Below, one piece after another: positions 1 through 6,148 of a stretch of 11,305 nt of DNA; position 1 is the stretch's first letter; every line of letters starts with the position of its first letter. This DNA is from JBBRYB01 sp038238115. Lineage in GTDB: Bacteria > Actinomycetota > Actinomycetes > Propionibacteriales > Nocardioidaceae. The position numbers and the translations under genes were made by a program. The stretch spans positions 1 through 11,305 of the forward strand of contig JBBRYB010000084.1 of assembly GCA_038238115.1 (NCBI GenBank), written 5' to 3'. Below the pieces are notes generated by a model. It was not told the origin of the DNA. It saw only the letters and a list, made by a program, of their open reading frames with translations, and searched no databases.

Positions 1-129
1 CAAGCGCGCGAGCTCGGAGGCTCGGTTCTCGCCGAACCGCAGGATGCGCCGTGGGTGCGTTTCGCCGTGCTGGCCGATCCGGCGGGTGCATCCTTCACCG
101 CCAGCCGGTTCATGCCAGAGAACCGCTAG
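1..129 (+). CDS. VOC family (glyoxalase/bleomycin-resistance fold) protein, C-terminal end only
   Basis: The first 42 codons of the window read in frame from base 1 to a TAG at 127-129. The peptide has the layout of the last beta strands of an actinobacterial VOC domain: LGGSVLAEPQD, then WVRFAVLADPAGASF, matching the usual 'lGg.v..pp.d.p.gr.a.l.DP.Ga.F.l' ending. The gene starts upstream of the window, so neither its metal ligands nor its substrate class can be judged. VOC proteins of this type include dioxygenases, glyoxalase-like isomerases and antibiotic-binding proteins. The call rests on the short tail alone, but the DPxGAxF pattern is characteristic. Confidence 0.7.
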   Translation, partial: QARELGGSVLAEPQDAPWVRFAVLADPAGASFTASRFMPENR

Positions 130-398
130 ACGTTCTGCCAGAAAGAATCCGATCGCCGCTGACGAGGGCCGCTTGACGATCGGCGACCGCGACACTGCGC
201 CGTGCAGAGCGGACGCCGTTGTCCTGTCCAGGTGTCACCGAGATCGCGTTGTCGTGCATGTTGGTGGGAGCGCGGAGGGTGGGGGCGGCGTCATGCCGTG
301 TTCGACGCGGCGACGGGCAGCTGACGTGTCATCTGCCTCCGCGACCGACTCTGGCGATCTCTCCCGCCTTGGCCGTCAGGGCGCGCGGCGCAGGGTCA
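130..398. other. Gap between convergent VOC genes, nothing recognised
   Basis: This stretch lies between the stop codons of two VOC genes that face each other. Open frames cross it on the plus strand, but their Arg/Ser-rich translations look like chance reading of GC-rich DNA and resemble no family I know. I see no RNA gene, strong hairpin with a T-tract, or promoter pair. Confidence 0.4.
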
Positions 399-791
399 CT
401 AGTAGTTCAAGCCCTTGCGCCACGCCATCTCCTGCAGTTCGAACGTGTTGCCGTCGGGATCGGAAAACTCTGCCCCTTTGACCCCGCCTCCGAAGTCGTG
501 GACCTCGCCGATCTCGACACCTCGACGGACAAGCTCAGCACGCGCTTCGGCGATGTCCTCTACGACCAGATGCAGGCCCCGGACGCTGCCTGGCTGCCCC
601 GCGTACACATCAAGTCCTGTCCCGAAACCTACCGAACAACCCGAGCCCTCTGGGGTCAACTGGACGACCCGGACGTCCTCGCTGGGCTGCACGTCGACAT
701 CGATCTTGAAGCCGAGTTTGTCACCATAGAAGGCGATGGCTCGGTCTACATCCGAAACCGGCAGCGGAACTAGTTCGAGCTTGATCTGCAT
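399..791 (-). CDS. VOC family protein (glyoxalase/bleomycin-resistance/dioxygenase superfamily)
   Basis: A complete 130-residue single-domain VOC protein. It has the beta-alpha-beta-beta-beta opening (LELVPLPVSDVDRAIAFYGDKLGF, residues 5-28), a central GLHLVVEDI segment (residues 72-80) and the diagnostic GAEFSDPDGNTFELQE ending (residues 106-121). Candidate metal ligands are E6 or a nearby residue, H74 and E118. A longer reading from 830 exists, but the ATG at 791 matches the usual family N-terminus and has AGGGG about 9 bases upstream, so I chose it. Close relatives are annotated only as VOC or glyoxalase-like, and the substrate is unknown. It converges on the partial VOC gene at 1-129. The inverted repeat at 912-948 lies about 120 bases upstream of its start. 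Confidence 0.9.
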   Translation of the reverse strand: MQIKLELVPLPVSDVDRAIAFYGDKLGFKIDVDVQPSEDVRVVQLTPEGSGCSVGFGTGLDVYAGQPGSVRGLHLVVEDIAEARAELVRRGVEIGEVHDFGGGVKGAEFSDPDGNTFELQEMAWRKGLNY

Positions 792-911
792 CGATGCGTG
801 CCCCTCTCGGCCTGTTTGCGTTCCCGCCATGTTCCCATATGGCCCGTCGACTTCCGTAGCCGCGATCCGCGCGCAGCCGGCGTGCGTCCCACAAGAGGGG
901 AACCGCTATCG

Positions 912-948
912 GGAACGAGCTCCTCCACGACGCGGTCGAGCTCGTTCC
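912..948. repeat. 11-bp perfect inverted repeat (hairpin or operator) upstream of the VOC gene
   Basis: GGAACGAGCTC at 912-922 is the exact reverse complement of GAGCTCGTTCC at 938-948, with 15 bases between. There is no T-tract on either side. It lies between the APH-like gene, whose transcript would run into it, and the VOC gene at 399-791. It could therefore be a terminator-type hairpin or a regulator-binding site for the VOC promoter. The sequence does not decide between them. Confidence 0.5.
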
Positions 949-1016
949 GATGGCGGTTCGGCTATCGCAACATGCTGAGTTTCCGGATTGGTCGAAGGCA
1001 GTGCTCAGCTGGGGAT

Positions 1017-1039
1017 GGACCTGCACGACTGGCAGGTCC
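1017..1039 (-). terminator. Terminator-like hairpin after the APH-family gene
   Basis: GGACCTGC at 1017-1024 and GCAGGTCC at 1032-1039 form a perfect 8-bp stem with a 7-base loop. It lies 17 bases beyond the stop codon of the minus-strand APH-like gene. No run of T follows, as is common for actinobacterial hairpin terminators, so position and perfect pairing are the evidence. Confidence 0.5.
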
Positions 1040-1056
1040 GACATGACCCGCGGGCG

Positions 1057-2001
1057 TCACGCCGAGTACCCCTCGTCGGCCAGAACGTTGCGGCCCACTG
1101 CCATGCGGCTGGCCCGTCTTCCCGGCATGGTCGTCCAGTAGTACCAGATCATCAGCGTGATGGAGAGAGCCCAGGCCCGACCCCGCAGCCACGTCGCGTC
1201 GTCGACGCCGAGCTGTCGCCGGAAAAGCTCCCTCGAGGGTGCATCGAGAATCTCCCAGGCGACCACCAGGTCTACCGTTGGGTCGCCCACCGACAAGCCT
1301 CCAAAGTCCAAGACAGCAGCCAGGGCTCCGTGACGCAGTAGCAGGTTTTCGGCTGCTAGGTCGCCGTGGTACCACCGAGGCGTCGCACGCTCAACTGCTC
1401 CAGGCAGCTTCATGGCCTCGTCCCAGATCCGTTCGGCGGCGTCGAGATCGAAACCGAAGTCCCGCAGGCACCGGCAACGCTCGATATTGCGTCTGGTCGT
1501 CTCGTCCATCCGCGCCAGTGGATCGCCTCGATACCAGTGGAGATCGGGGCTGCTGACCGCCTCCTTTGGGACCTCCGCCTGTTCGAGTGAGCGCAGAACC
1601 GCGACAAGATCCCTGGCTAAGTTCTGCCGCCCTGGGTCGACGGGCGTATCGGGACTGACCACCTGAGGGTGCTCCCCTTCGATCCAGCGGACGACCGACC
1701 AGCGCTCTGGGTAGTCATCGTCGGGTTCGAACATGGCAACGATGTCCGGCACGGAAACCGGCAGTTGTGGTCCCAGCAGTGGCAGCCAAGTGCCTTCCTT
1801 GGCGATGGTCGCCGATCCTCCGGGCTGGCGCGGCAACCGCACCAGGAGATCGTCACCGAGACGGAACAGCGCATTCGTCGATCCGCTCGACGGCAATCGA
1901 CGTACCGGCGCCTCGGCGTGGTCAGGCATCGCCCGGCGCACCAACGCGCGGACCAGTTCGGCATTGATCGGGATCTCGTCGGAGTGAAGGGCTTGAGCCA
2001 C
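1057..2001 (-). CDS. Aminoglycoside phosphotransferase (APH)-family kinase
   Basis: A 314-residue protein kinase-like phosphotransferase. Visible motifs, numbered from the chosen start, are the N-lobe strands with NALFRLGDDLLVRLPR (residues 43-58), WSVVRWIEGE (residues 101-110), the Brenner-type catalytic loop HGDLAAENLL (residues 212-221), the metal-binding DFG (232-234) and GDPTVDL (239-245). The family phosphorylates hydroxyls of aminoglycosides or other small molecules. This subgroup ('APT family', common in actinobacterial chromosomes) mostly has no proven substrate, so resistance should not be assumed. The GTG at 2001 puts HSDEIPIN near the N-terminus as in relatives. A GTG at 2079 would add 26 residues that look unlike the family. 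Neither start has a good ribosome-binding site. A broken GNAT gene lies directly upstream on the same strand. Confidence 0.88.
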   Translation of the reverse strand: MAQALHSDEIPINAELVRALVRRAMPDHAEAPVRRLPSSGSTNALFRLGDDLLVRLPRQPGGSATIAKEGTWLPLLGPQLPVSVPDIVAMFEPDDDYPERWSVVRWIEGEHPQVVSPDTPVDPGRQNLARDLVAVLRSLEQAEVPKEAVSSPDLHWYRGDPLARMDETTRRNIERCRCLRDFGFDLDAAERIWDEAMKLPGAVERATPRWYHGDLAAENLLLRHGALAAVLDFGGLSVGDPTVDLVVAWEILDAPSRELFRRQLGVDDATWLRGRAWALSITLMIWYYWTTMPGRRASRMAVGRNVLADEGYSA

Positions 2002-2112
2002 CCAAGGAGTCAATCCCAACCTCCCGACCGACGGCAATCGACTTTCAGCTGCCCATGATCCGCTGAGCGCCCTCTCCACGATCCCGCACCGGCACGCTCC
2101 GCGTGACCATGG

Positions 2113-2620
2113 CTAGCGAGAAGGTCGCAGCTCGAGCTCGATCCCTTCGAGGGAAGCGATGAAGCCGAGCCGCTCGTAGCAGCGGTGGGCGTCGGTGCGG
2201 GCCTTGTCGGTGGTCAGCTGGACCAGAGCGCAGCCACGGCGCTGGGCCTCAGCGATTGCCCACTCGAACATCGCACCTCCCAGGCCCTGGCTGCGGTAGT
2301 GCTCGCCCACCCGGACCGCTTCGATCTGAACACGCAGGGCACCGCGACGGGCTAGTCCAAGGATGAATGACAGTTGCATCGTGCCGACGACGTCGTGCAC
2401 GGCTGTGACCACGACAAGGAGTTGGGCGGGGTCGTCGTCGACGGCGCGGAACGCGTCCCGGTAGGGCTGCAGGTCCGCCTCTCCCGTCCCAGTCTCACGA
2501 GAGCTACCCCACGAGTCGTTGGTCAGCAATCCCACGATCGCCGGGGAGGTCCTCGAGTTCTGCGCCCCGCAGCTCGACATCGCCAGAAGATAGCGACATC
2601 GTCGACAACGGTGCGGTCAT
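2113..2620 (-). pseudogene. GNAT family N-acetyltransferase, frameshifted near the N-terminus
   Basis: The main frame encodes a GNAT domain: AIVGLLTNDSWG, a central beta region, motif A as VRVGEHYRSQGLGGAMFEWA with the acetyl-CoA loop (RSQGLGG), LVQLTTDKARTDAHR, and the YERLGF motif before the stop at 2113-2115. Its own upstream reading (SSCGAQNSRTSP) is not family-like. The family N-terminus lies in another frame: ATG at 2620 or 2599 followed by GDVELRGAELEDLP. The two join if one base is removed from the run of four C (minus strand; G at 2543-2546), giving LPAIVGLL. The gene is therefore either inactivated by a +1 insertion or intact with a sequencing error in a homopolymer. It would acetylate a small amine or protein substrate that cannot be named. 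Without the frameshift it would start an operon with the APH-like gene downstream. Confidence 0.85.
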
Positions 2621-3022
2621 GCAGCAAGTATCCAAGATCGTCTACACGGACGCCGTCCCCTCTTCGGTAGGCGATCCCTATGCGGCACGAGCAGCTGTGG
2701 CCCATGATCGGGCTTCGTAACTCGGCCGGGCGCTTGCCGCCCCGTCGACGAGCCCGCGCGTGCAGTCCGCGCTGGCCACGATGACGATTGCCGTTGCGGA
2801 CACGGCCCCGACAATGCATGCGAAGGATCGGATGGACGACGAGACCACGTACCGCACCCCGGCCGGCGGGTGACACCCACCCCACAGGCATTGGTGGGGT
2901 TGAGCGGGGACGTGCACAGCACCGCTGTTGGTTCTCGGCGGTAAGTGCTGTAGCGCGTCAGACTTCGTGGCAGGACGATTGAGTCAGTGCTGAAGGAGCG
3001 TCAGAGACATGGGAAGACCCCC
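2621..3022. other. Gene-poor stretch: one weak ORF, a hairpin and a truncated gene start
   Basis: No convincing complete gene is seen. On the minus strand a GTG at 2848 opens a 56-residue reading (stop at 2678) whose start resembles a signal peptide or membrane segment (IRSFACIVGAVSATAIVIVASA), but its remainder is nondescript, so I do not call it a gene. A 7-bp inverted repeat, ACCCCAC at 2879-2885 and GTGGGGT at 2894-2900, could form a hairpin. Near the right edge, GAAGGAG (2992-2998) lies 10 bases before an ATG at 3009, a good start signal followed by only MGRPP before IS6 sequence begins. Confidence 0.4.
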
Positions 3023-3129
3023 GGCACACTGTTGCGTTGCTCGATCGGGCCGGGGACGAGACTTGTGTCATGAGCTCGTCCTCCGCCTCCGCGTCCGCTG
3101 GTTTCCGGTTCCCTCGAGGGGTGATCGGC
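3023..3129 (+). mobile_element. IS6-family element, left-end remnant with the start of its transposase gene
   Basis: The left terminus GGCACACTGTTGCGTTG followed by three bases and GATC matches the ends of the full IS6 element at 9912-10720 except for two extra bases near the tip. From the ATG at 3070 the peptide SSSSASASAGFRFPRGVIG lines up with the transposase N-terminus of that element (TSSNSASAFAGFRFPPEVIA). Similarity stops around 3129, and no helix-turn-helix or catalytic residues remain. The reading continues to 3345 in unrelated sequence. This is a dead fragment left by deletion or recombination. It lies 14 bases after an ATG that has a good ribosome-binding site, so it may have interrupted a gene. 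Confidence 0.85.
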
Positions 3130-3429
3130 CCATATGAGGGAGCATCTGTCTCAGGTTCCGCAGAGGTGTGGACGCGGCCTGATCACTCCGACACCTTCCC
3201 TTCTTGCGTGTGGGTTTTGTTCGCCGAGATTAGACCTCGCGTACACCCAAGAGCCTCCGCAGCCACGCGGTCGCGGTTGGTGTGCTCCTGCGGTTCGCTC
3301 TCGGGGGTGTCACCACCTGACGTCGAAGCTACAATCGCGATCTGATCGCCCCGGTGCCGATGGTTTCGCTGCTGATCGCGGTCGGCATCTTAGGCAGATC
3401 AGGATCGGGCAACTGGAGAGGGTGGGAGC
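3130..3429. other. Region between the IS6 remnant and the DHFR-like gene
   Basis: No gene is recognised. Readings across it on both strands are rich in Arg, Ser and Pro and match no family I know. The last 120 bases hold the likely promoter and the untranslated leader of the downstream DHFR-like gene. The first part may be what remained after the 3' part of the IS6 element was lost. Confidence 0.4.
3307..3335 (+). promoter_or_regulatory. Candidate sigma70-type promoter for the DHFR-like gene
   Basis: TACAAT at 3330-3335 is a strong -10 element (TANNNT). It is preceded, with a 17-base spacer, by GTGTCA at 3307-3312, which matches four of six bases of TTGACA. Transcription would begin near 3342 and leave a leader of about 88 bases before the ATG at 3430. 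No other hexamer pair this good is seen just upstream of that gene. Confidence 0.45.
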
Positions 3430-3969
3430 ATGCGCAAGGTCGTGGCGTACATGCTGGTGTCGGTCGACGGGGTAGCGGAGGATCCCGAAAAGTTCCTGTT
3501 CCAGTTCGACGAGGTGATGGAGGCCAACCTCGGCGACGTGATCGGGACGCAGGACACCGTCTTGCTCGGTCGCAAGATGTACGAGGAGTGGTCGCGCTAC
3601 TGGCCGGAGTCCGACGACCAGCCGTTCGCCGACTTCATCAACAACGTGCTCAAGTACGTCGCGACGTCGACCCCCTTGACGGGGGAGTGGGCGCACGCCG
3701 CGCCCATCAAGGGCCCAGTCAACGACTTCGTGCGCGAACTGAAGACGGGTGAAGGTTTCGATATCGGGATTCACGGCAGCATCTCACTGACCCAGTCACT
3801 GCTGGCCGCAGGACTCGTCGACGAGGTGCGGCTGCTCGTCGCGCCGCGCGTGGTCGGCAGCGGTCGACGCTTGTTCGAGGACGACGTAGCCCACTCACTT
3901 GAGCTGATACACAGCATCGGCAGCCCGTCCGGCTCGCTGCTGGTCCACTACAAGGTCACCGGCGACTGA
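3430..3969 (+). CDS. Dihydrofolate reductase family protein (RibD C-terminal domain)
   Basis: A complete 179-residue protein of the RibD_C/DHFR-like fold, which binds NADPH. It opens with MRKVVAYMLVSVDGVAEDP, the family's first strand and loop. It has the TVLLGRKMYEEWSRYWP motif (about residues 38-54), then PFADFINNVLKYVAT. It ends with the nucleotide-binding region IGIHGSISLTQSLLAAGLVDEVRLLVAPRVVGSGRRLFED (about residues 113-153). GGAGAGG at 3415-3421 lies 8 bases before the ATG, which fixes the start. These stand-alone proteins are common in Actinomycetota and are often annotated as deaminase/reductase. They are not shown to make tetrahydrofolate, and their substrate is generally unknown. 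It has no same-strand partner within operon distance. Confidence 0.92.
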   Translation: MRKVVAYMLVSVDGVAEDPEKFLFQFDEVMEANLGDVIGTQDTVLLGRKMYEEWSRYWPESDDQPFADFINNVLKYVATSTPLTGEWAHAAPIKGPVNDFVRELKTGEGFDIGIHGSISLTQSLLAAGLVDEVRLLVAPRVVGSGRRLFEDDVAHSLELIHSIGSPSGSLLVHYKVTGD

Positions 3970-4364
3970 ACGCTCACCAGCCCTCGAGCGACGCCCTCGA
4001 AGCCAGCAAGGTCGCCCTCCCAGCCACCGGTGCACTCGGACTGACGTAGCCGGACCAGGGGGTCTGAAACTTCCTCGGACCCCGGCATGACCGCACGCTC
4101 GGTCGCTTTCGCGGGTTGAGCGGCTGCGCGCGTTGCCAGTGGCTGACAGGCGCGCTGCGGTGGGCAGCGTAGTCGAGCCAACCGGGGTCCTCGGACTCGA
4201 GTTTGCACTCTCCCTATCGCATCTTGGCGGGCGAGAACCTCTGCCGTCTGAGTGCATTGTGTTCCTTGGATGAGCGCGCGGACGGCCGAGCCCGTTCGTG
4301 TCAGCAACGACTCGGTCGCGCAAGCGGATCCGCAATCGAAACGGAGTGCTGGTTGACTTATGAC
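3970..4364. other. Unassigned spacer after the DHFR-like gene
   Basis: No gene is supported. Long minus-strand readings exist, but they are Arg/Ala-rich with no recognisable motif and contain no likely start with a ribosome-binding site. A weak 6-bp hairpin, GGGGTC at 4058-4063 and GACCCC at 4077-4082, lies about 90 bases after the DHFR-like stop and could help end transcription. No RNA gene is seen. Confidence 0.35.
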
Positions 4365-4535
4365 ATGGTCACACCAGCCCCGGAGCCGGACTCGCTTGTC
4401 GATCCGAATGAGCCGGTGCCAGACGATCCCGCTGAGCTGCTTCCCGACGCACCGCATCCACTTCCCCCCGCGCCGATCGAATCAACACCTGACGATCCCG
4501 GCGGCGACACCGGTGGCGTGCCCGAGCCCGCCTGA
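4365..4535 (+). CDS. Small Pro/Asp/Glu-rich hypothetical protein
   Basis: A 56-residue ORF beginning VTPAPEPDSLVDPNEPVPDD after its ATG and ending GGDTGGVPEPA. It is strongly acidic, about one third proline, and has no Cys, Lys, Arg or aromatic residues, so it should be disordered. The composition is unlike the Arg-rich chance readings around it and resembles short proline-rich acidic proteins seen in actinobacteria, which is why I list it. The ribosome-binding site is poor: GGAG at 4343-4346 is 18 bases upstream. An overlapping ATG at 4360 opens a different, less plausible frame. No function can be given. Confidence 0.45.
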   Translation: MVTPAPEPDSLVDPNEPVPDDPAELLPDAPHPLPPAPIESTPDDPGGDTGGVPEPA

Positions 4536-4623
4536 TCGCTGAATCGGCAACCGGCGGGGGTCGAGCCTCCGCGCCAATTCACCGATCGGTGTTCGGACTG
4601 CGGTATGGCCGTACTCTTCCAGC

Positions 4624-5174
4624 GTGCACCTTCGTCTCGAGCAGCGCGAGCACCACGCTGGCGTGAGGCGTCTGCACCTCGCGGCGTTCGGGGACCACGG
4701 CCGTCTGGTGGCCGACCTCGTCGATGAACTGCGGCAGTCGGTGACACCGGTCGACGGGCTCTCTCTGGTCGCCGAGGATGCCGGTCAGGTCGTCGGGCAC
4801 GTGCTGTTTACCCGGAGCATGCTCGATGCTCCCCGACGGCTCGTCAACGTGCAGGTACTCAGTCCCGTCGCCGTGCAGCGCGAGCGGCAGCGTCAGAGAA
4901 CGGGCTCGGCGCTGATCCGCCACGGCCTGCACACGCGATGTCCGAGCGCGCCGTGCCCTTGGTGTTCCTTGAGGGCGACCCGGGCTACTACTCGAGGCTG
5001 GGCTTCCGGCCCGGCGCCGAGCAGGACTTTCGCAGGCCGTCGCTGCGCATCCCCGACGCCGCCTTTCAAGCGATCAAGCTCCCGGCTTACCAGTCGTGGA
5101 TGACTGGCACCCTGGTCTACTCCGAGACCTTCTGGCGCCACGCCGCCGTCGGCCTGCGCGACCCCGGCACCTGA
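4624..5174 (+). pseudogene. GNAT family N-acetyltransferase, frameshifted in the middle
   Basis: From the GTG at 4624 the first frame gives a typical GNAT start: RRLHLAAFGDHGRLVADLVDELR, LSLVAEDAGQVVGHVLFTRS, then VQVLSPVAVQRERQRQRTGSALIRHGL with the acetyl-CoA loop (RQRTGSA). After about 4935 this frame becomes nonsense. The family sequence resumes in another frame as SERAVPLVFLEGDPGYYSRLGF and runs through SLRIPDAAFQ and a WMTGTLVYSETFW ending to the TGA at 5172-5174. The change lies in CACACGCGATG (about 4930-4940). One added base there (for example ACG GCG ATG) would restore a single frame of about 184 residues, the normal length of this 'YhbS-like' acetyltransferase group. The gene is a recent pseudogene or carries a one-base sequencing error. 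The substrate is unknown. Confidence 0.87.
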
Positions 5175-5218
5175 CCGTTCCGCTCGCCGATCGTTCACGG
5201 ACACGATTGGACGCAGGG

Positions 5219-5580
5219 CTAGAGTTCCGGGACCGACCGTAAGATCAGGCAGAACTCGTTGCCCTCAGGGTCGCTCATGCCGACCCAGCTGACATCGGGT
5301 TGCTGGCCGCCGTCGACACGACGTAAGGCTCAGCAATCGCTCGGGTTCTTGAGACGTCGCTACCCCATCTGCGCGTAGGTCGAAGTGCAGCCGGTCAGGA
5401 CGGTCTTGCGCTCAGGAACGGCCAGCACGTGATCGCTGGCCACGCGCCACGGGATGGCGCGATGCTGATCACTTCTGGGTCCTCCTCGACCCCCGCCATC
5501 CCAGCACGCTGCACCGGAAGCCTGCGATCAGATGCGGCTGGACGGCGATCGATGGCGACAACTGCAATGCGGCTCGGCAT
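5219..5580 (-). pseudogene. VOC-type glyoxalase-like protein, broken by at least three frame changes
   Basis: Pieces of one actinobacterial glyoxalase-like (VOC) protein appear in order on the minus strand but in changing frames. They are MPSRIAVVAIDRRP and VEEDPEVISIAPSRGAWP from the ATG at 5580, then VLAVPERKTV, then PDRLHFDLRADGVATS, and last QQPDVSWVGMSDPEGNEFCL ending at the TAG at 5219-5221. The known family order is an opening strand, a 'P.pK/RK..NRlHlDl' segment and 'W.v..DPEGNEFC', so the order is preserved while the frame is not. The N-terminal segment is also distorted around the usual AxFWxxVLGW region. At least three indels make an error-free functional gene very unlikely. It converges with the broken GNAT gene, with only 44 bases between the stops. 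Confidence 0.8.
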
Positions 5581-5670
5581 GGCGCCATTCTCGCCTGAGG
5601 CTTGTTCGCACGTCAGGTAGCTGTGCGTTCGCCGATCCCCAACGAGCCGGTGGTGCCCCGGGTTGGCTGG

Positions 5671-5856
5671 CTACGAGCTGTCAGCGTCGAAGTGGTGACC
5701 GGCGGGGAAGACCCAACGGAAGGTGCTCAGACCCGGCTTCTTGCACCAGCAGTCTGGCTGGCACTTACAGCTCACCGCACCCATGCCTTCGACGAAACGT
5801 CCGATCACCGCAAAGAGGAGATACAGCGATGCGGCGCCCAAAAGTACGCGCTTCAT
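5671..5856 (-). CDS. Small Cys-rich single-pass membrane protein of unknown function
   Basis: A 61-residue protein. After MKR comes a hydrophobic segment, VLLGAASLYLLFAVIGRF (residues 4-21), probably one transmembrane helix or an uncleaved signal anchor. A compact cysteine motif, CKCQPDCWC (residues 30-38), and a conserved-looking tail, KKPGLSTFRWVFPAGH, follow. Four cysteines in nine residues suggest metal binding or disulfides. I recognise this layout as a recurring short hypothetical of Actinomycetota but know no function for it. There is no Shine-Dalgarno sequence. A TATCCT -10 element ends 7 bases before the ATG, which suggests a leaderless transcript. A same-strand doubtful ORF and yjbQ lie upstream. 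Confidence 0.72.
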   Translation of the reverse strand: MKRVLLGAASLYLLFAVIGRFVEGMGAVSCKCQPDCWCKKPGLSTFRWVFPAGHHFDADSS

Positions 5857-5863
5857 GAGGTGA

Positions 5864-5869
5864 AGGATA
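5864..5869 (-). promoter_or_regulatory. Candidate -10 element for leaderless start of the 61-residue membrane protein gene
   Basis: On the minus strand TATCCT (TANNNT type) is followed by seven bases and then the ATG at 5856. No ribosome-binding site lies between. This spacing is what is found for leaderless mRNAs in actinobacteria, where transcription starts at the A of the ATG. No clear -35 hexamer is visible. Confidence 0.4.
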
Positions 5870-5896
5870 CGCCGACCTTGCCTTCCAGCGTGGTCG

Positions 5897-6085
5897 TCAT
5901 CCGCTACCGCGGGGCCCGCTGCGCAGGTTACGCACGTAGGAGGCGCAATCTTCCTTGGTGGCGACCGCTGGAGGATCGCAGGAGCCGGCCGGCGGGTCGA
6001 CCACCGGCCGCCCGCTCCTACCCCGCCGGTCGCGGCGCGCCCGCACACAACGCCTGCCACCACCAGCGCAACCGAGGCTCCGCAT
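5897..6085 (-). other. Doubtful ORF, possibly a frameshifted secreted or lipoprotein
   Basis: From the ATG at 6085 one frame ends VVDPPAGSC, then PPAVATKEDCASYVRNLRSG, a sober-looking tail with a stop at 5897. The overlapping frame in the first half instead gives ASVALVVAGVVCGRAATGG, which looks like a signal peptide with a near-lipobox cysteine, while the in-frame N-terminus is an implausible Arg-rich stretch. One frame change between them would make a small exported protein of about 60 residues. No homologue is recognised and no ribosome-binding site is clear, so this is only a possibility. It fits the frameshift pattern of nearby genes. Confidence 0.25.
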
Positions 6086-6148
6086 GTCGAGTGCCTCGGC
6101 TGCGCCGTTCTGAGACAGACATCGGCCGCTACGCGGGGATATTGGGTC

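Noticed and set aside
219..773. Long plus-strand reading of 184 codons
   Set aside because: It lies opposite the well-supported VOC gene at 399-791 and its translation has no family features.
2678..2848. Minus-strand 56-residue ORF with a hydrophobic start
   Set aside because: Only the hydrophobic stretch is suggestive. The rest has no conserved look and no homologue is recognised, so it is noted in the spacer entry only.
3895..4457. Overlapping long minus-strand readings after the DHFR-like gene
   Set aside because: They are Arg/Ala/Ser-rich without motifs, overlap the DHFR-like gene and lack good starts; typical GC-rich chance frames.
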